A DNA stretch of 64,000 nt from Sisyra terminalis (Eukaryota > Arthropoda > Insecta > Neuroptera > Sisyridae). Where the stretch lies: positions 38,703,701 through 38,767,700 of the forward strand of contig OY292275.1 of assembly GCA_958496175.1 (NCBI GenBank), written 5' to 3'. This document shows positions 1 to 10,023 of this stretch, in pieces. Position 1 is the stretch's first letter. Each line of letters begins with the position of its first letter. The position numbers and the translations under genes were made by a program. The notes beneath the pieces are model-generated. The model was not told where the DNA came from, made no database searches, and saw nothing but the letters and a program-made list of their open reading frames with translations.

Positions 1-485
1 AGTTAGATAATTCCTACATATAGCATTTTTCTTAGGTGAAAACACGCATGTTTTATCTTTCCATCGAATAAATTTTTTTCTGGGAGAGAAATACTTATGA
101 GTATCTAAATTAAAAACACCATTCCTTAAAAATTATTTGTCTATTCATGAGTGAAAATACTTGTCCTAAGGGTAATGAAAAGTTCCATTTATAACCCTTA
201 TAATTATTAGATTATTACTTCCAACGACTTTTACTTACACCGAAAAAGTTTATTCAAGATTTAATATATACGAAATAACGCGAAGTGGAAGTAAACGAGT
301 TTAATTTTCTATTTAGTTTATATTAACAAAATAGTACAGAACTCAGGCCTCTACTCTGTTTGGATTTTCAAATTAATGATAGTTAGAATTTATTCATCTG
401 TTTCAAAGCTTTTCGTATTCCCGTTTCATAATTTTTCTATAATATTACTTTTTTTTATTGACTATTGTTTTTTTTCCAATCTTAG
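1..485 (+). other. intron or upstream part of the first gene
   Basis: This AT-rich stretch has no reading frame I can support. It ends in a strong pyrimidine-rich tract followed by CAATCTTAG at 477-485, a good splice acceptor. I read it as an intron of the gene whose last exons follow; the rest of that gene lies off the left edge of the window. Confidence 0.5.
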
Positions 486-503
486 CCAGGAAAAATAGAC
501 TTG
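486..503 (+). CDS. candidate 18-nt microexon of the first gene
   Basis: Eighteen bases lie between a strong acceptor (T-rich tract plus CTTAG, ending at 485) and a strong donor (GTAAGAT from 504). They read as six open codons, PGKIDL, in phase 0. The next exon also begins in phase 0 after a 63-bp gap, so inclusion keeps the frame. This is inferred from splice-site quality and phase only. The upstream exon is not in the window, so constitutive or alternative use cannot be judged. Confidence 0.35.
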
Positions 504-566
504 GTAAGATTGAAGTTCAAAGAAAAAATATCAGAGTTTGTTTTGACTTGTATCATATTGTTTTAG

Positions 567-783
567 GAGGCCGAAGTAAAACGGTTATTCGAGGAAACTG
601 TGGAAAGGAAACTTGGGTCAGGTGGAGTTGGGGGTAGTCAGTCTGAATGGAGTGAAGATGATGAAGAAGGAGCTGCTTCTGAACCTTTATTAGCCGACCG
701 CGAATCAACAGGGTATACAACTGATGATCCCGCACTAGAAAATATTTCAATGCTTAATGAAACGGGCCTTACTGATGCAGAAG
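567..783 (+). CDS. penultimate coding exon, acidic C-terminal region of an unrecognised protein
   Basis: The exon starts after TTGTTTTAG (acceptor ends 566) in phase 0 and ends at a GTATGT donor at 784, splitting a glycine codon in phase 1. It encodes 72 complete residues that open with a short charged, possibly helical stretch (EAEVKRLFEETVERK). After this comes a glycine-rich turn and a strongly acidic, Ser/Glu/Asp-rich region with SEPLLADRESTGY and LNETGLTDAEG. No catalytic domain or membrane segment is visible. Codon use and the lack of AT-rich filler mark it as coding. I do not recognise the family. The composition suggests a disordered regulatory tail of a large scaffold or trafficking protein whose main body lies upstream. 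Confidence 0.8.
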
Positions 784-837
784 GTATGTTTTAATATTTG
801 ATTTGTTAAGTTGTAGGCTAACAATTTTTCTTTACAG

Positions 838-1175
838 GAGCATTAAGTGATGTCAATTCTGTGTATAATGAGCATGGCCATGACGGTGATATGGATGACA
901 ATACAAGTATGTCATCTCGAGCATCTTCAAGAATCTTTGATTCAGATGCAATGATGAGTTTAGATTCTCTAAGTGCGCTCTATGATTCGGAGTATGATAA
1001 TTGCTATCGTACTGATGATGATATCAATGCCGTTCCCGAATTGGAACGGTTAAATTATTTTGCTGTTACAACAGAGGCTGATATTAATTTAGCGAATATT
1101 CGCTCTATGAGCGAAAGTATTACAAGGAACTTTGGACAACCTCGAAGTGAAACTGATCCAGACAGTGATGTGTAA
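838..1175 (+). CDS. last coding exon of the first gene, ends in a PDZ-ligand-like SDV
   Basis: A 54-bp intron (784-837, GTATGT...TTTACAG) precedes this exon, and the joined glycine codon restores the frame. The exon encodes about 112 residues, still acidic and serine-rich, with SMSSRASSRIFDSDAMMSLD in the middle, a Tyr/Asp-rich patch (ALYDSEYDNCYRTDDD), and the end SETDPDSDV before TAA. The last three residues fit a class I PDZ-binding motif (S-x-hydrophobic), and several serines sit in contexts typical of acidic-directed kinases. Function is not assigned. Splice sites, phase and composition make the exon itself very likely. Confidence 0.85.
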
Positions 1176-4100
1176 ATTATATTTATTACTATGTATTAAT
1201 TCTTGTATGTAACAAAGTTGTTTCTAAATGTAATTTATAAGTTTCTTGGTATAATTAGTAAATTTTATTAGTATTGTTATGTGCCTGTTATATTTATGCT
1301 ATCTATTTTAAAAAAAATGTATATCATAGAAATGCCGTAAGTAACGTCTTGATATTTATATCTAAGCATTTTTGAACAAAATTTCATTTTTTGAATACAG
1401 ACTGAAAAAACTTCAATGGCACATTACTTATAAAATATTTAAACATAAAAATTATAAAATAATACGATAAAATTAATGATATTATTTGAATTCTTTTTTC
1501 TCACTGTTTTCAAAAATATAATTGAATATATTTGACACAAAATATAGACGAATAGCCTTATTTATAAAAATCTACGCCGATCAGAAAATAAAAGAATGCC
1601 TTTTGTGTGAAATTATATTTAAAAAATATGACCAAAATTGTTGAAACTTCATATTACGTCCTATATTGTGAATTAACAGTCACAGATATCGTGAACTCAT
1701 TGGAAAATGTATTCTAAGACTGTATTAAATATTGAATGAGAATTCGTATAATGGACTCTATCAATAAATAAGTTACATTTATGATATTTATCTATGTACG
1801 ATTAGTTTATAAAAAATTTCTGCTATGCTCAAACAAAAAAAAAAAAAATACAATGGGCATGATTTATGTATGGTGCTCAGTTTAATTTGACATTTTTTAC
1901 TGTATAGTCTTAATAAAGGAAAGTAAGATATTTTCAAAAATAATATATGACATCCATTATAAAGTGTCAACTTTTAAGAGTTGTAATTAATTACTAATTA
2001 AATATTGATAGGTCAAGTGATCGTTTATTAAATTTAATATTATTTCTTTACATTTTTCTGGTTTGTACAGAACTAAAAATATACAAAACCAATATTTTTT
2101 ACAATTTAATAAACGATCATATATTTACACACTCTGCAATAATTATTTCAAACCAAAGATCACTCAGTAAGGAATAATCTTTTTAAATATCACAAAATCA
2201 AAATTAGCATTTTAAAAATCATAATAACTTTGTTAATTACTTGCAATCCACTTTATGTACTTTCATTACTTCCTTGTTCATAAAAGAGTAGTTGAAAATT
2301 AACAGATCTTTAATTCTTTAAAGTAAAAATATATGATATGTTGTTCCGTACTTAAAACAAATTTTAGAAATACCTGTTTAGTGTGATAGAAATATTATAA
2401 AAAAAAATAATACAATAAAATTATAATTAATAGTGTGTGTATTATCATCTCTTGAAAAAAAATGTTATCAAATTTACATTTTGAATACTTGAGTTAAAAA
2501 TACGTTAATTAACTGATTGAACTATTTTTTGTATTATTTTAATTCAAATTTTTTTGATTATGCATGCAAAATTCACGTTTATTAAGTTAATCCATAAAAC
2601 TCATGTAAGTGGTATAGTATTTAATAATGTTCTTCGTGTTTATAAGACCTTTTCATTTATACAAAGGTGTGCAATTTTGTACTATTATTTTATTTTATTT
2701 TTGATTAAATTAGTTGTATTATTTTAAAAAAAAAATATTTTGTGAGAATTTACATTTATCGTTTTACTGTTATGTTTTCTTCTTTGTTCTACTGCATCTT
2801 ATAACATTTATAATAATGTAAATGTATTTCATTTGTAAAAACGATTAATTATATTCGAATAAGAAGTATAAATGTATTGAATTTTAAAAATAAAAAAAGC
2901 ATTTATATTTAAAACATTTTGATATTTATTACTTGATAGTCCAATTAATAATTTTTGTTAATGAGTTATCAATTAGCTATATTCGTTTTTACATTATTTC
3001 CTCTTTTATAATAAAAAAAAATTATCGTTTACTCAATTTAAATTGCCTTTTATAGAGAACTTTGCATACTGAAATGGTTCAACTACCATAAGAGTAATGT
3101 AATTTTCATTTTTGAATAAATATAGTTTCATAGTTTACAAAAAATGTACGCCGTAGTAAGACCTAGATTTCGTGGGTTGGCCCGGTTGGCCTTTATAATC
3201 TTTAATTGTTATACAAAGGAAAAATAATTTTATCTCAATATAGAATAATTAGTATTTATATAGTTTAAGTTCTATTTATTTGTGTTTTTCGATATACATA
3301 TCTTCAAAGTGTTTTTATAATTCCCGTTTTAAAACAACATGATACGCCTACCATGCCTACTACCATCTTTGTTCATGGTGTTCTGTTTTGTCATGTTCTA
3401 TTATATCTGGTTACGATTGTTCAAATCACACCTTCGTTCATGAAATGTTGATTTAGACTTCTTATATCGAAATAACTATCTCTTTTTTAATCAATTGTGT
3501 GTTATTTACGAATGGAAAACAATTCTAAGGATAAAAATACAAAGTCTTAAAGAAAATACTAACCGTAAGGTAAAGTGATTGTGTGATTTCTAATGCTCGT
3601 ATCTATTTTATACTTTTAAACTGTAGTATTGATAGTAATAATTGCAACTGTGATACTGTAAAGTAACCTTTTTTTTTTTCTTGTATTCTGCGTTAATGCT
3701 ATTGAAACAATTGAGAGATTTTTAAGATGTTAGCTATTTGCGATATAAAAACATCAAATATTTTTTTTTTGATCAATTAACTTTAAAAAAAACATTTAAC
3801 TAATTGATTATTGAATTTAATACATGAGGCATTACATTATCAAAACCATAAATCAAAAACATAAAATGTGATATTGTGGTTATCAAACAATAGATGATTT
3901 CTGTAAAATGGAAAAATATTTTGGTGTAAAACAAAAAGTTATTTTTAATATACTCAACACTTTAAAAGGGAAAAATACAACATTTTGATGAAAAGCATTA
4001 AAAATTAGTAACTTATAAAAAGCAAATAGTTGATAATTAAAGCTAATACAAAACAGCAGTAATAATTTGAACTTCAGTTCATTTATCAATAAACCAAATA

Positions 4101-4191
4101 AGGTAAATATATAGATGAAAAAGAAATTGAAATTAGAATCGGAAAAAATTCTTATTGTCACTTTTTTCAGCGACTATATACAAATTAAATA
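1176..4191. other. 3' UTR of the first gene and AT-rich intergenic DNA
   Basis: This stretch has no protein-coding exon I can support. It contains homopolymer A and T runs, several AATAAA-like signals, and one clear hairpin listed separately (2018-2119). A small GC-rich patch near 3171-3200 (GGTTGGCCCGGTTGGCC) stands out but is not assigned. Long minus-strand frames near 3883-4161 are only Phe/Leu/Lys-rich translations of AT-rich DNA. Confidence 0.6.
2018..2119. repeat. inverted repeat hairpin, about 100 bp
   Basis: The 17-bp arm TGATCGTTTATTAAATT at 2018-2034 is repeated perfectly in reverse complement at 2103-2119. Inner segments also pair (GGTTTGTA with TACAAAACC), leaving a small loop. 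It lies about 840 bp past the stop codon of the first gene. It could be a tiny MITE or a structured 3' UTR or noncoding hairpin. Sequence alone does not separate these. Confidence 0.6.
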
Positions 4192-4396
4192 TTATTTTAG
4201 TAAAAACTCTTGATTTAAAATCGGTTGCACTGTAGATACCGTAGTTACACAAACTAGTCGCTTTTGGATTTCAAACCAGTTACTTCTATTGACTGAACTT
4301 TCATCGCATTTACCTGTATGGGGAATTTTCACGTCTACCGATCTGAAATCAGTTTCTGACGAGTCACCCATCTGTGTTGGCGATGTCACGTATTAG
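4192..4396. other. non-repetitive block open on both strands, just upstream of the MADF gene
   Basis: This block has balanced codon-like composition unlike its surroundings. The minus strand is open from an ATG at 4371 for 59 codons (starting MGDSSETDFRSVDV) and has a possible donor (ACAG then GTAAAT) within it. The plus strand is open in the frame of the downstream MADF start, up to a TAG at 4394-4396. It is probably 5' UTR or promoter of the MADF gene. A head-to-head minus-strand first exon is an alternative that I cannot confirm. Confidence 0.35.
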
Positions 4397-4420
4397 TATC
4401 AGTCGCTTGGTAACTTGAAA

Positions 4421-4565
4421 ATGAATGATCAAGAATTCAATGTCAAATTTGTCGAAGAAGTTAAAAGAAATGAAGTGCTTTATAATTACAATCTTCCTGG
4501 ATATTCTAGAAAACAAGAAACAGAAAAAGCATGGCAAAAGGTGGGATTCAAAATGAATATGACGG
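4421..4565 (+). CDS. MADF-BESS domain protein, exon 1 (N-terminal half of MADF)
   Basis: The start is the ATG at 4421, 25 bp after an in-frame TAG. The exon encodes MNDQEFNVKFVEEVKRN and then a LYNYNLPGY stretch and a KAWQKVG segment, which are the hallmarks of helices 1 and 2 of the MADF (Myb/SANT-like in Adf-1) DNA-binding domain. The donor GTATGT begins at 4566, in phase 1 (ACG G). MADF proteins bind DNA and act as sequence-specific transcription regulators or chromatin adaptors, and are strongly expanded in insects. Joined to exon 2 the protein is 237 residues, a normal size. Which family member this is cannot be said. Confidence 0.85.
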
Positions 4566-5469
4566 GTATGTATACTTAATAAATGTCTCTAAGATACCAA
4601 CATATAAGTATGTGTAAATAAGAAACACAAGAAACAATTAAGTATTACCCTAATGTCATGAAAAAAAATTTGTCTTCATGATTTATTTAAATTGAGATAT
4701 GAATCTCGATAATAATTTGAAAGATTTGAATATCTTTCGCATTATTTTTCCAAAGAAAATTAGTAAGACAATCCATGAATTGCATAATTGTAAAATGAAA
4801 ATTAGGGCCATGTCTACTGAAGTTCTTAAAAAAAATTGACGGTATATTTAAATTTTCTTTCTATAAAGAAAAAACTTTTCCATTTAAGCATATATTTTCA
4901 ATAGACATATTTAATTAATTCATTCTATTACCTTTGGATTACATATTTTCGATTTTACTGAAATTTCATATTGAAGGCGTATGTTTAGATTTGTATAAAT
5001 ATTAAATTCAGGTTACAATAATTAGTCATTGTTTAAGTTGCTTAATATATTAAAAATTAAATTAATTTAATTCTTGTTAAAATTCATCAACAATCAAGCT
5101 TATTGTTAGGACAATTTTTGTCAGTTTTATCAACAATCAAATTCATTGTTTAGCACACGACAATGTTCAATACAGTTAATACATTAGCGCAGGATCAGAA
5201 GATAGAAAAAAAAATATATTATCTTAATTTTTACAAAATTCTGCTTAGGCGAGTTTACCATGTTTTAATATATCTTTAAATTATTTCCATTTATTTTGAT
5301 TAATCAATGTCATATGCTAAGATATGAATATAACCCAGAATCTTCTATATTTTCCTAAATACCTTTAATACGATTTTTTAAAAAGCTCAAGAACTGCTTT
5401 ATGAACAATGAACAATGTTTCCTTAAATTGAGGAATTAAAATGAAGTAATAAAATAGTTTAGTATAGAC

Positions 5470-6112
5470 CAAACAGTTCCCCAAACTGTGCGCTACGGCG
5501 CCCTGGGGCGCCACGTCTCATCTATTAAAGCGCTGTGAAAATTTTCCTGTACAAAATAGTATGGTATTAATATTACATTTTTGTAAAATGTTACTCGGAT
5601 CAACGTAAATTTGACTAGTATTTTACGTTCATGTATGTCAGGTGTCCCGAACCTTCGGCTCTTTGACCCTAACGGCCATAACCCAATGGCTTTTAATCTC
5701 ATACTCTAAGTTTGACTATTCAAAAAAAAAATTGAAATAAAATCTTGCAATAAGAACCAATTTCATAAGTCGTAATAAATATATACTTTTTGATTTTTTT
5801 TTTTAATTTTAGTGATAATGAACACATGGCTCATTTTTTCCAAAAAAAATCTTTTAAATTTGGTTCCTTAAACAATAAAGGTTACCGACCCCTGATGGTA
5901 ACTATACCAGAGTGAATAACTTGACAAGAGTGCTTTACGGTAAATCTTAGTACCCAAGCGTAACGTCCCCGCTACAATTTAGTGTATGGGACAGTTGCAA
6001 GTTGGATTTTGGTGCATTAGTTTGTTGGTGTCCTGAAATTTGATATGGGGCGCAACGGAAAAATTCTGATACATTTTGGGCGCCGAAAACTGAAAAAGTT
6101 TGGGAAACCTTG
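5470..6112. mobile_element. non-autonomous hAT-type element in the MADF intron
   Basis: The left end reads CAAACAGTTCCCCAAACT and the right end, reverse-complemented, CAAGGTTTCCCAAACT. Each is followed by a GGCGCC patch at a similar distance. These are typical hAT terminal inverted repeats of the GGTTCCCAAACT class. The flanking octamers GTATAGAC (5462-5469) and GTATAAGT (6113-6120) agree at 5 of 8 positions and may be an aged 8-bp target duplication. The interior holds no transposase. GC content is clearly higher than in the flanks. About 255 bp of the interior is a second nested element. Confidence 0.6.
5639..5894. mobile_element. second hAT-like terminal-repeat element nested inside the first
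   Basis: The left end CAGGTGTCCCGAACCTTCGG pairs imperfectly with the reverse complement of the right end, CAGGGGTCGGTAACCTTTATT without its last base. That CAGGGGTCGG(C/T)AACCTTT form is a known hAT terminus type. Possible flanking 8-mers ATGTATGT and ATGGTAAC match only weakly. The nesting inside 5470-6112 is inferred from the two pairs of ends. Confidence 0.4.
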
Positions 6113-6436
6113 GTATAAGTAGAAGAAAAAATCTTTCTATTATATTTTTTTTTCATTATGAAGATATAAATAATCAAGAAATGTTTAGTAATGGTTTTAT
6201 CTTTATCCTTACAATTTTAGTAATATAAATATTAAAATTATAGCTATTAGAATTAGTGAAAACTACGAGACTTTGTTTTAAGAATTGAAAAAATATATCC
6301 TACAAGTCTTTCTCAAACTTTCAATTGCTGCTTCTAAGAATAATATTTTCAGGAATAGAATTTAATAGCAGTTGTGAACAAAATACTAAAATAAGTTAAA
6401 AAATAAGTATTAAAATAGTATTTTTATTGATTTCAG

Positions 6437-7005
6437 CGACAGAATGTAAAAAGAGATGGAAAAATCTTCGTTCCGTATTTATACGTAGACTAAAACCAAA
6501 TGAACCAGGATCAAATAAAAGATCATACCGGGCATACTACCTGGCAGATTCAATGCAATTTTGTGTACCGTATATTAAAGTATTGCAATACTCCGAGCTA
6601 TCTGAACTAAAAACGCCAAAGACAGAAATGGATGACATAAATTCAGAAAATTCGGAAATAAGTGATAATGATAATAAAGACTTTTTTGAGTCGGTAAACA
6701 TAACACAATCACCCCACACATCACCATCCCCCCAACCGTATTTAATACAAACATCATGCTCTTCTCCTCCAGCACCACCTGATGCAGAAACTGATAAATG
6801 TATGACTAATTATTTCAAAGGTCAAAAAGAAACAGCGGAATCAACTTCAACCAAATCAGTTTCTGATACTCATTTTATTGAAAAAGAAGAAGCTCTAAAA
6901 ATGTTCTTGCTTAGTCTTTTACCTGAACTAAAAGGTCTTAATGATTTCCAAATTAAAATATTCAAACGTAGAATTTTTACCTTAATTGATGATATATCAA
7001 CTTAA
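6437..7005 (+). CDS. MADF-BESS domain protein, exon 2 (rest of MADF, linker, BESS motif)
   Basis: The exon begins after TTGATTTCAG and completes the alanine codon split in exon 1. It continues with TECKKRWKNLRSVFIRRLKP, the third-helix signature of MADF, and SYRAYYLADSMQFCVPYI, the C-terminal end of the domain. A long Ser/Asn/Asp-rich, then Pro-rich linker follows. Near the end, EKEEALKMFLLSLLPELKGL with a following LNDFQIKIFKRRI is a clear BESS motif, the protein-interaction module that pairs with MADF in Adf-1-like proteins. The stop TAA is at 7003-7005. The domain pair makes the call firm; targets are unknown. Confidence 0.9.
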
Positions 7006-7382
7006 GATGGTATATTCATCAATCTGTATTATTCGGTAAAATGTTTTATGTACCTTATCTACCTGCACTTATATATCTTTGGTCTGTTATATAGTTAAAA
7101 AATTTCACTGACATTTAAATTGTTATTTCAAGGCTTTCTATGTACATAAGTACCTACTAAATACCATATTTCCCTTACTATAGTTAACTTTTCATCAAAT
7201 TTATAGAAAATTACTTCAATTACTTCCTTTCGAACATGGAATGATATTTATTTTAATAAGAATTAAAATTAAACTAATAAAATGTACAAATTAAATAATA
7301 AAGAATTAATGAAAAAGTTTTATTTTTAAATTGATGTTAATGTTACTAAAAATATTTTTCAAGTAATTCAACAATACACCCT

Positions 7383-7545
7383 ACTAGTGGCAGAGTGGAA
7401 CCCTACTGAGGGTCGCTCCAAAAGTGATAGATGCTGGATTTTCGTATCAATCCAGCAAATTTACAATATTTCTCGATTCGATATTTTACTATTTACTTCC
7501 TGGTAGTTATAAAGCGACGATAAATAACAACGAGAACAAAAAGTC
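7383..7545 (+). mobile_element. tRNA-like SINE, copy A
   Basis: An A-box-like TGGCAGAGTGG near 7389-7399 is followed about 40 bp on by a worn B-box region (GCTGGATTTTCGTATCAATCC). Beyond it the shared body AGCAAATTTACAATATTTCTCGATT and tail ATAAAGCGACGATAAATAAC match the copy at 41335-41516 when that is read on the minus strand. The head resembles a tRNA-Ser-type A box, so this is a Pol III SINE family member. The short plus-strand frame over it is not a gene. Confidence 0.6.
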
Positions 7546-8439
7546 TATCATAAATTCGGTCAACAAATATCATTTGCAATATCTATACGTGTTACCGTTA
7601 AAATTAAAAGTACGGTATGTCTTCTAATGACTAACTCTTTTTCAAACTCCTTGACTGTTTAGGTATTTTCTGGAAATACTTGAATTTCTTAGGTCTCTTC
7701 CGGAAATTATTAATGACAATGAAGTTTCTCTTGATATGTCTTTTCTGGATTAGTCTTTATAAAAATTATTAGAATTCTAAATCTGTTATTTATGTAGTAT
7801 TTATTTATATTTTTTTTTTATCAAAATAGTAACATTATTATAAGTCTGTATAAAAATATTTACGTACTATAAGAATTCGACGTAAAACGTTGAAATGGAT
7901 AGGACTATATACAACTAGGATTGGAATTGATGGATAATGAATGTTTATTAAATCATTGGCATAAATGGGCAGTGATTTTAAAAACATTTCAAAAAAAGTG
8001 TTATTATTTATAGAAAAATGTAATATTTTAAAACTTTCTCAGACTAAAATATTGAATTTCATTAATGACATAAAACGATTTGTCTCTATTATCTCATTGT
8101 AATGTTTCAGATTTTGTTTGAAACATAATATAGGTAATCAATTCCGGATTTTAACAAAAAATTTACAATTTTCATTTGCTTAAAATATGAAGCATTTTTG
8201 ACAAATGGCTAAAATTTTTAGGCATATTCGAAGAATGTCTCAGATGATACATATCCGATAAATGTATATCTTTGAGTTTTAACGGTAGCATATTCTTATT
8301 AAAGTACAGTTTTATAACTTATTAAAATATATCTAGTGCATCTAGTGTCGCTGCCTGAGAAAAAATTAAAGAATTGGTATTCATTTAAGTGGACTTCTGG
8401 AGGGATTTCAATACAAAGTTATAAAAGTGATAATCAACA

Positions 8440-8580
8440 CACTATGATGTATCCCCAACGCTATCATACGAAAAGACCTTAACGTAGTAACCGCGAAGGG
8501 AGAAATCTCTAATTTCGCACAAAAATACAAAGATCAACTGCAAAGTCATCCCAATAAACTTGCTGGCTTTTTTGAAAGTT
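8440..8580 (+). mobile_element. jockey-clade LINE fragment, C-terminal end of the reverse-transcriptase ORF
   Basis: One frame reads RKDLNVVTAKGEISNFAQKY and then KDQLQSHPNKLA. This matches the conserved end of jockey-type reverse-transcriptase ORFs (R-D-L-x-x-x-T-V-x-x-E-I, K-Y-x-x-R-L-x-x-H-P-N-x-L-A). Stops surround it and no catalytic region remains, so it is a 5'-truncated dead copy. Confidence 0.65.
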
Positions 8581-8859
8581 TATAAGGTACCTACCAGGAT
8601 TCGTAAATGGCTTTAAATGTTTTGATAAAAATAAATCGAATTTTGCGATACATTCTACGGTTCCTAAAAAATATATATCAAACTTGTTTTAAATGTCCCC
8701 GAAATGGCAATTCTTTATTGCCACTTATTTTCAGTGATTTAATAATTGAAAAATGGGATGTGGTAAATAGAAAAGTAAATTAAATTTACTTTATTGAAGA
8801 TTTTCCATACGTTCATAGCAAAACTAATTTAAATCAATTTTTGAATTTGAATTGTCCAA

Positions 8860-8955
8860 ATTTTTTTCGCCTTTAAAATTTTGGCATTCTGAAAATTTTG
8901 CCGCCCCTAAAATGGTGCCGTCCTAAGCCCGGGTCTAGGCGTAAATCCGTCACTG
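8860..8955. mobile_element. hAT-like element terminus
   Basis: Read on the minus strand the terminus is CAGTGACGGATTTACGCCTA, followed by a CCCGGGC segment and a GGCGGC patch. This is the common CAGTGGCGGATTTACG class of hAT ends. I could not find the partner end, so only this terminus is annotated. It lies about 300 bp past the jockey fragment. Confidence 0.5.
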
Positions 8956-10023
8956 ATGGTACTGCTAAAAGTTTCAAGTGATTCTAAAATACTGTACTAT
9001 TTTTAACTTTTTCATTTGTGGTTACAATATTCTCTTAATATTTTTACTTTTGGATTACTACACATTTTTTTTTGTAAAGTACTTTTGTTAATTAAAAAAA
9101 ATAATTAAATAATACCTTTATAGAAGTGTTATGGTCTTCAAAATTGATTTAAAATCTATTGGTTTTAAAGTTAAGAACTAATTTTATTAAAAATTAATAT
9201 TTTTTTTAATTACATGTTACTTACATAGTTTTCGTTTTTCGAATATCAATCATCAAACATTTTTACAACTTAAATACAATAATACTTCTAGAATTAAATA
9301 TATCTTTGAATTTCAATACATATACGAATGTAGATATAGATGTATATCATATATGCGTGCAAATTTTAGCAAATATTTTAATATAGCCATTACAAAGGCA
9401 ATCAACATCAATAAAAGAATTGCACATTTTTTTGGACATGAAAATCATCGTTTAATTTTCGTAGGTAATTTTTTTACATACATAATTTTATGTTAATTTT
9501 TAATTTAGGGACCAACCTAAAATGTGAACTTTGCATGCATAATAAACATAAGTTGAACTAAAATTACACAAAAATTAGTTCAACGAATTAATTGTTGCAT
9601 TTCAACTCAAATACGACCTATTTTTTTCGAAAAATTATGATATACACGTTTTTAAAATGATTTCGTTTTTATTTTTGCAACAATGCAAGCAATAGTAAGC
9701 CTTAAAACATTAGATTGTTTTGAGTAATAGAATATAAAAGTCGATATTTATTACGTTCTTCTAATCCTTGAAATTTAATACACCTACGTAAATTTGATCA
9801 TAGATAAATCGTGTGTTTCGTAAAAAAAAGATCATGACAAGTTTTTATCATACTAATTATGTAAATCTAATTAATAATTTAAAGTTTAAATATTTTAACA
9901 GTAACGAGTATACTTTTACGAAATTCGTCTTAGATTTGTACTAAGCTTCTATTTGGTTTTAAAACATGAAATTTTTAATATTGCAAAATAAAATTGTAAA
10001 TGGCAATTGATTTTGAAGTAACT

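Larger units (their letters stand above)
4566..6436 (+). other. intron of the MADF-BESS gene
   Basis: The intron runs from GTATGT at 4566 to TTGATTTCAG ending at 6436, 1871 bp. Apart from the nested hAT-type elements at 5470-6112 it is AT-rich DNA without features. Phase 1 on both sides joins to an alanine codon, which confirms the splice. Confidence 0.8.
7546..10023. other. intergenic DNA with transposon fragments
   Basis: No gene is visible between the SINE and the LRR-like gene. A jockey-type LINE tail (8440-8580) and a hAT-like terminus (8860-8955) are listed separately; the rest is AT-rich sequence without features. The last few hundred bases may include the 3' UTR of the minus-strand LRR-like gene. 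Confidence 0.6.

Noticed and set aside
3883..4161. 92-codon minus-strand frame
   Set aside because: It is almost entirely Phe, Leu, Ile, Lys and Asn, as expected from AT-rich DNA, with no motif, splice context or promoter.
7424..7627. 67-codon plus-strand frame
   Set aside because: It begins within the tRNA-like SINE copy A and reads through its body, so it is repeat sequence.
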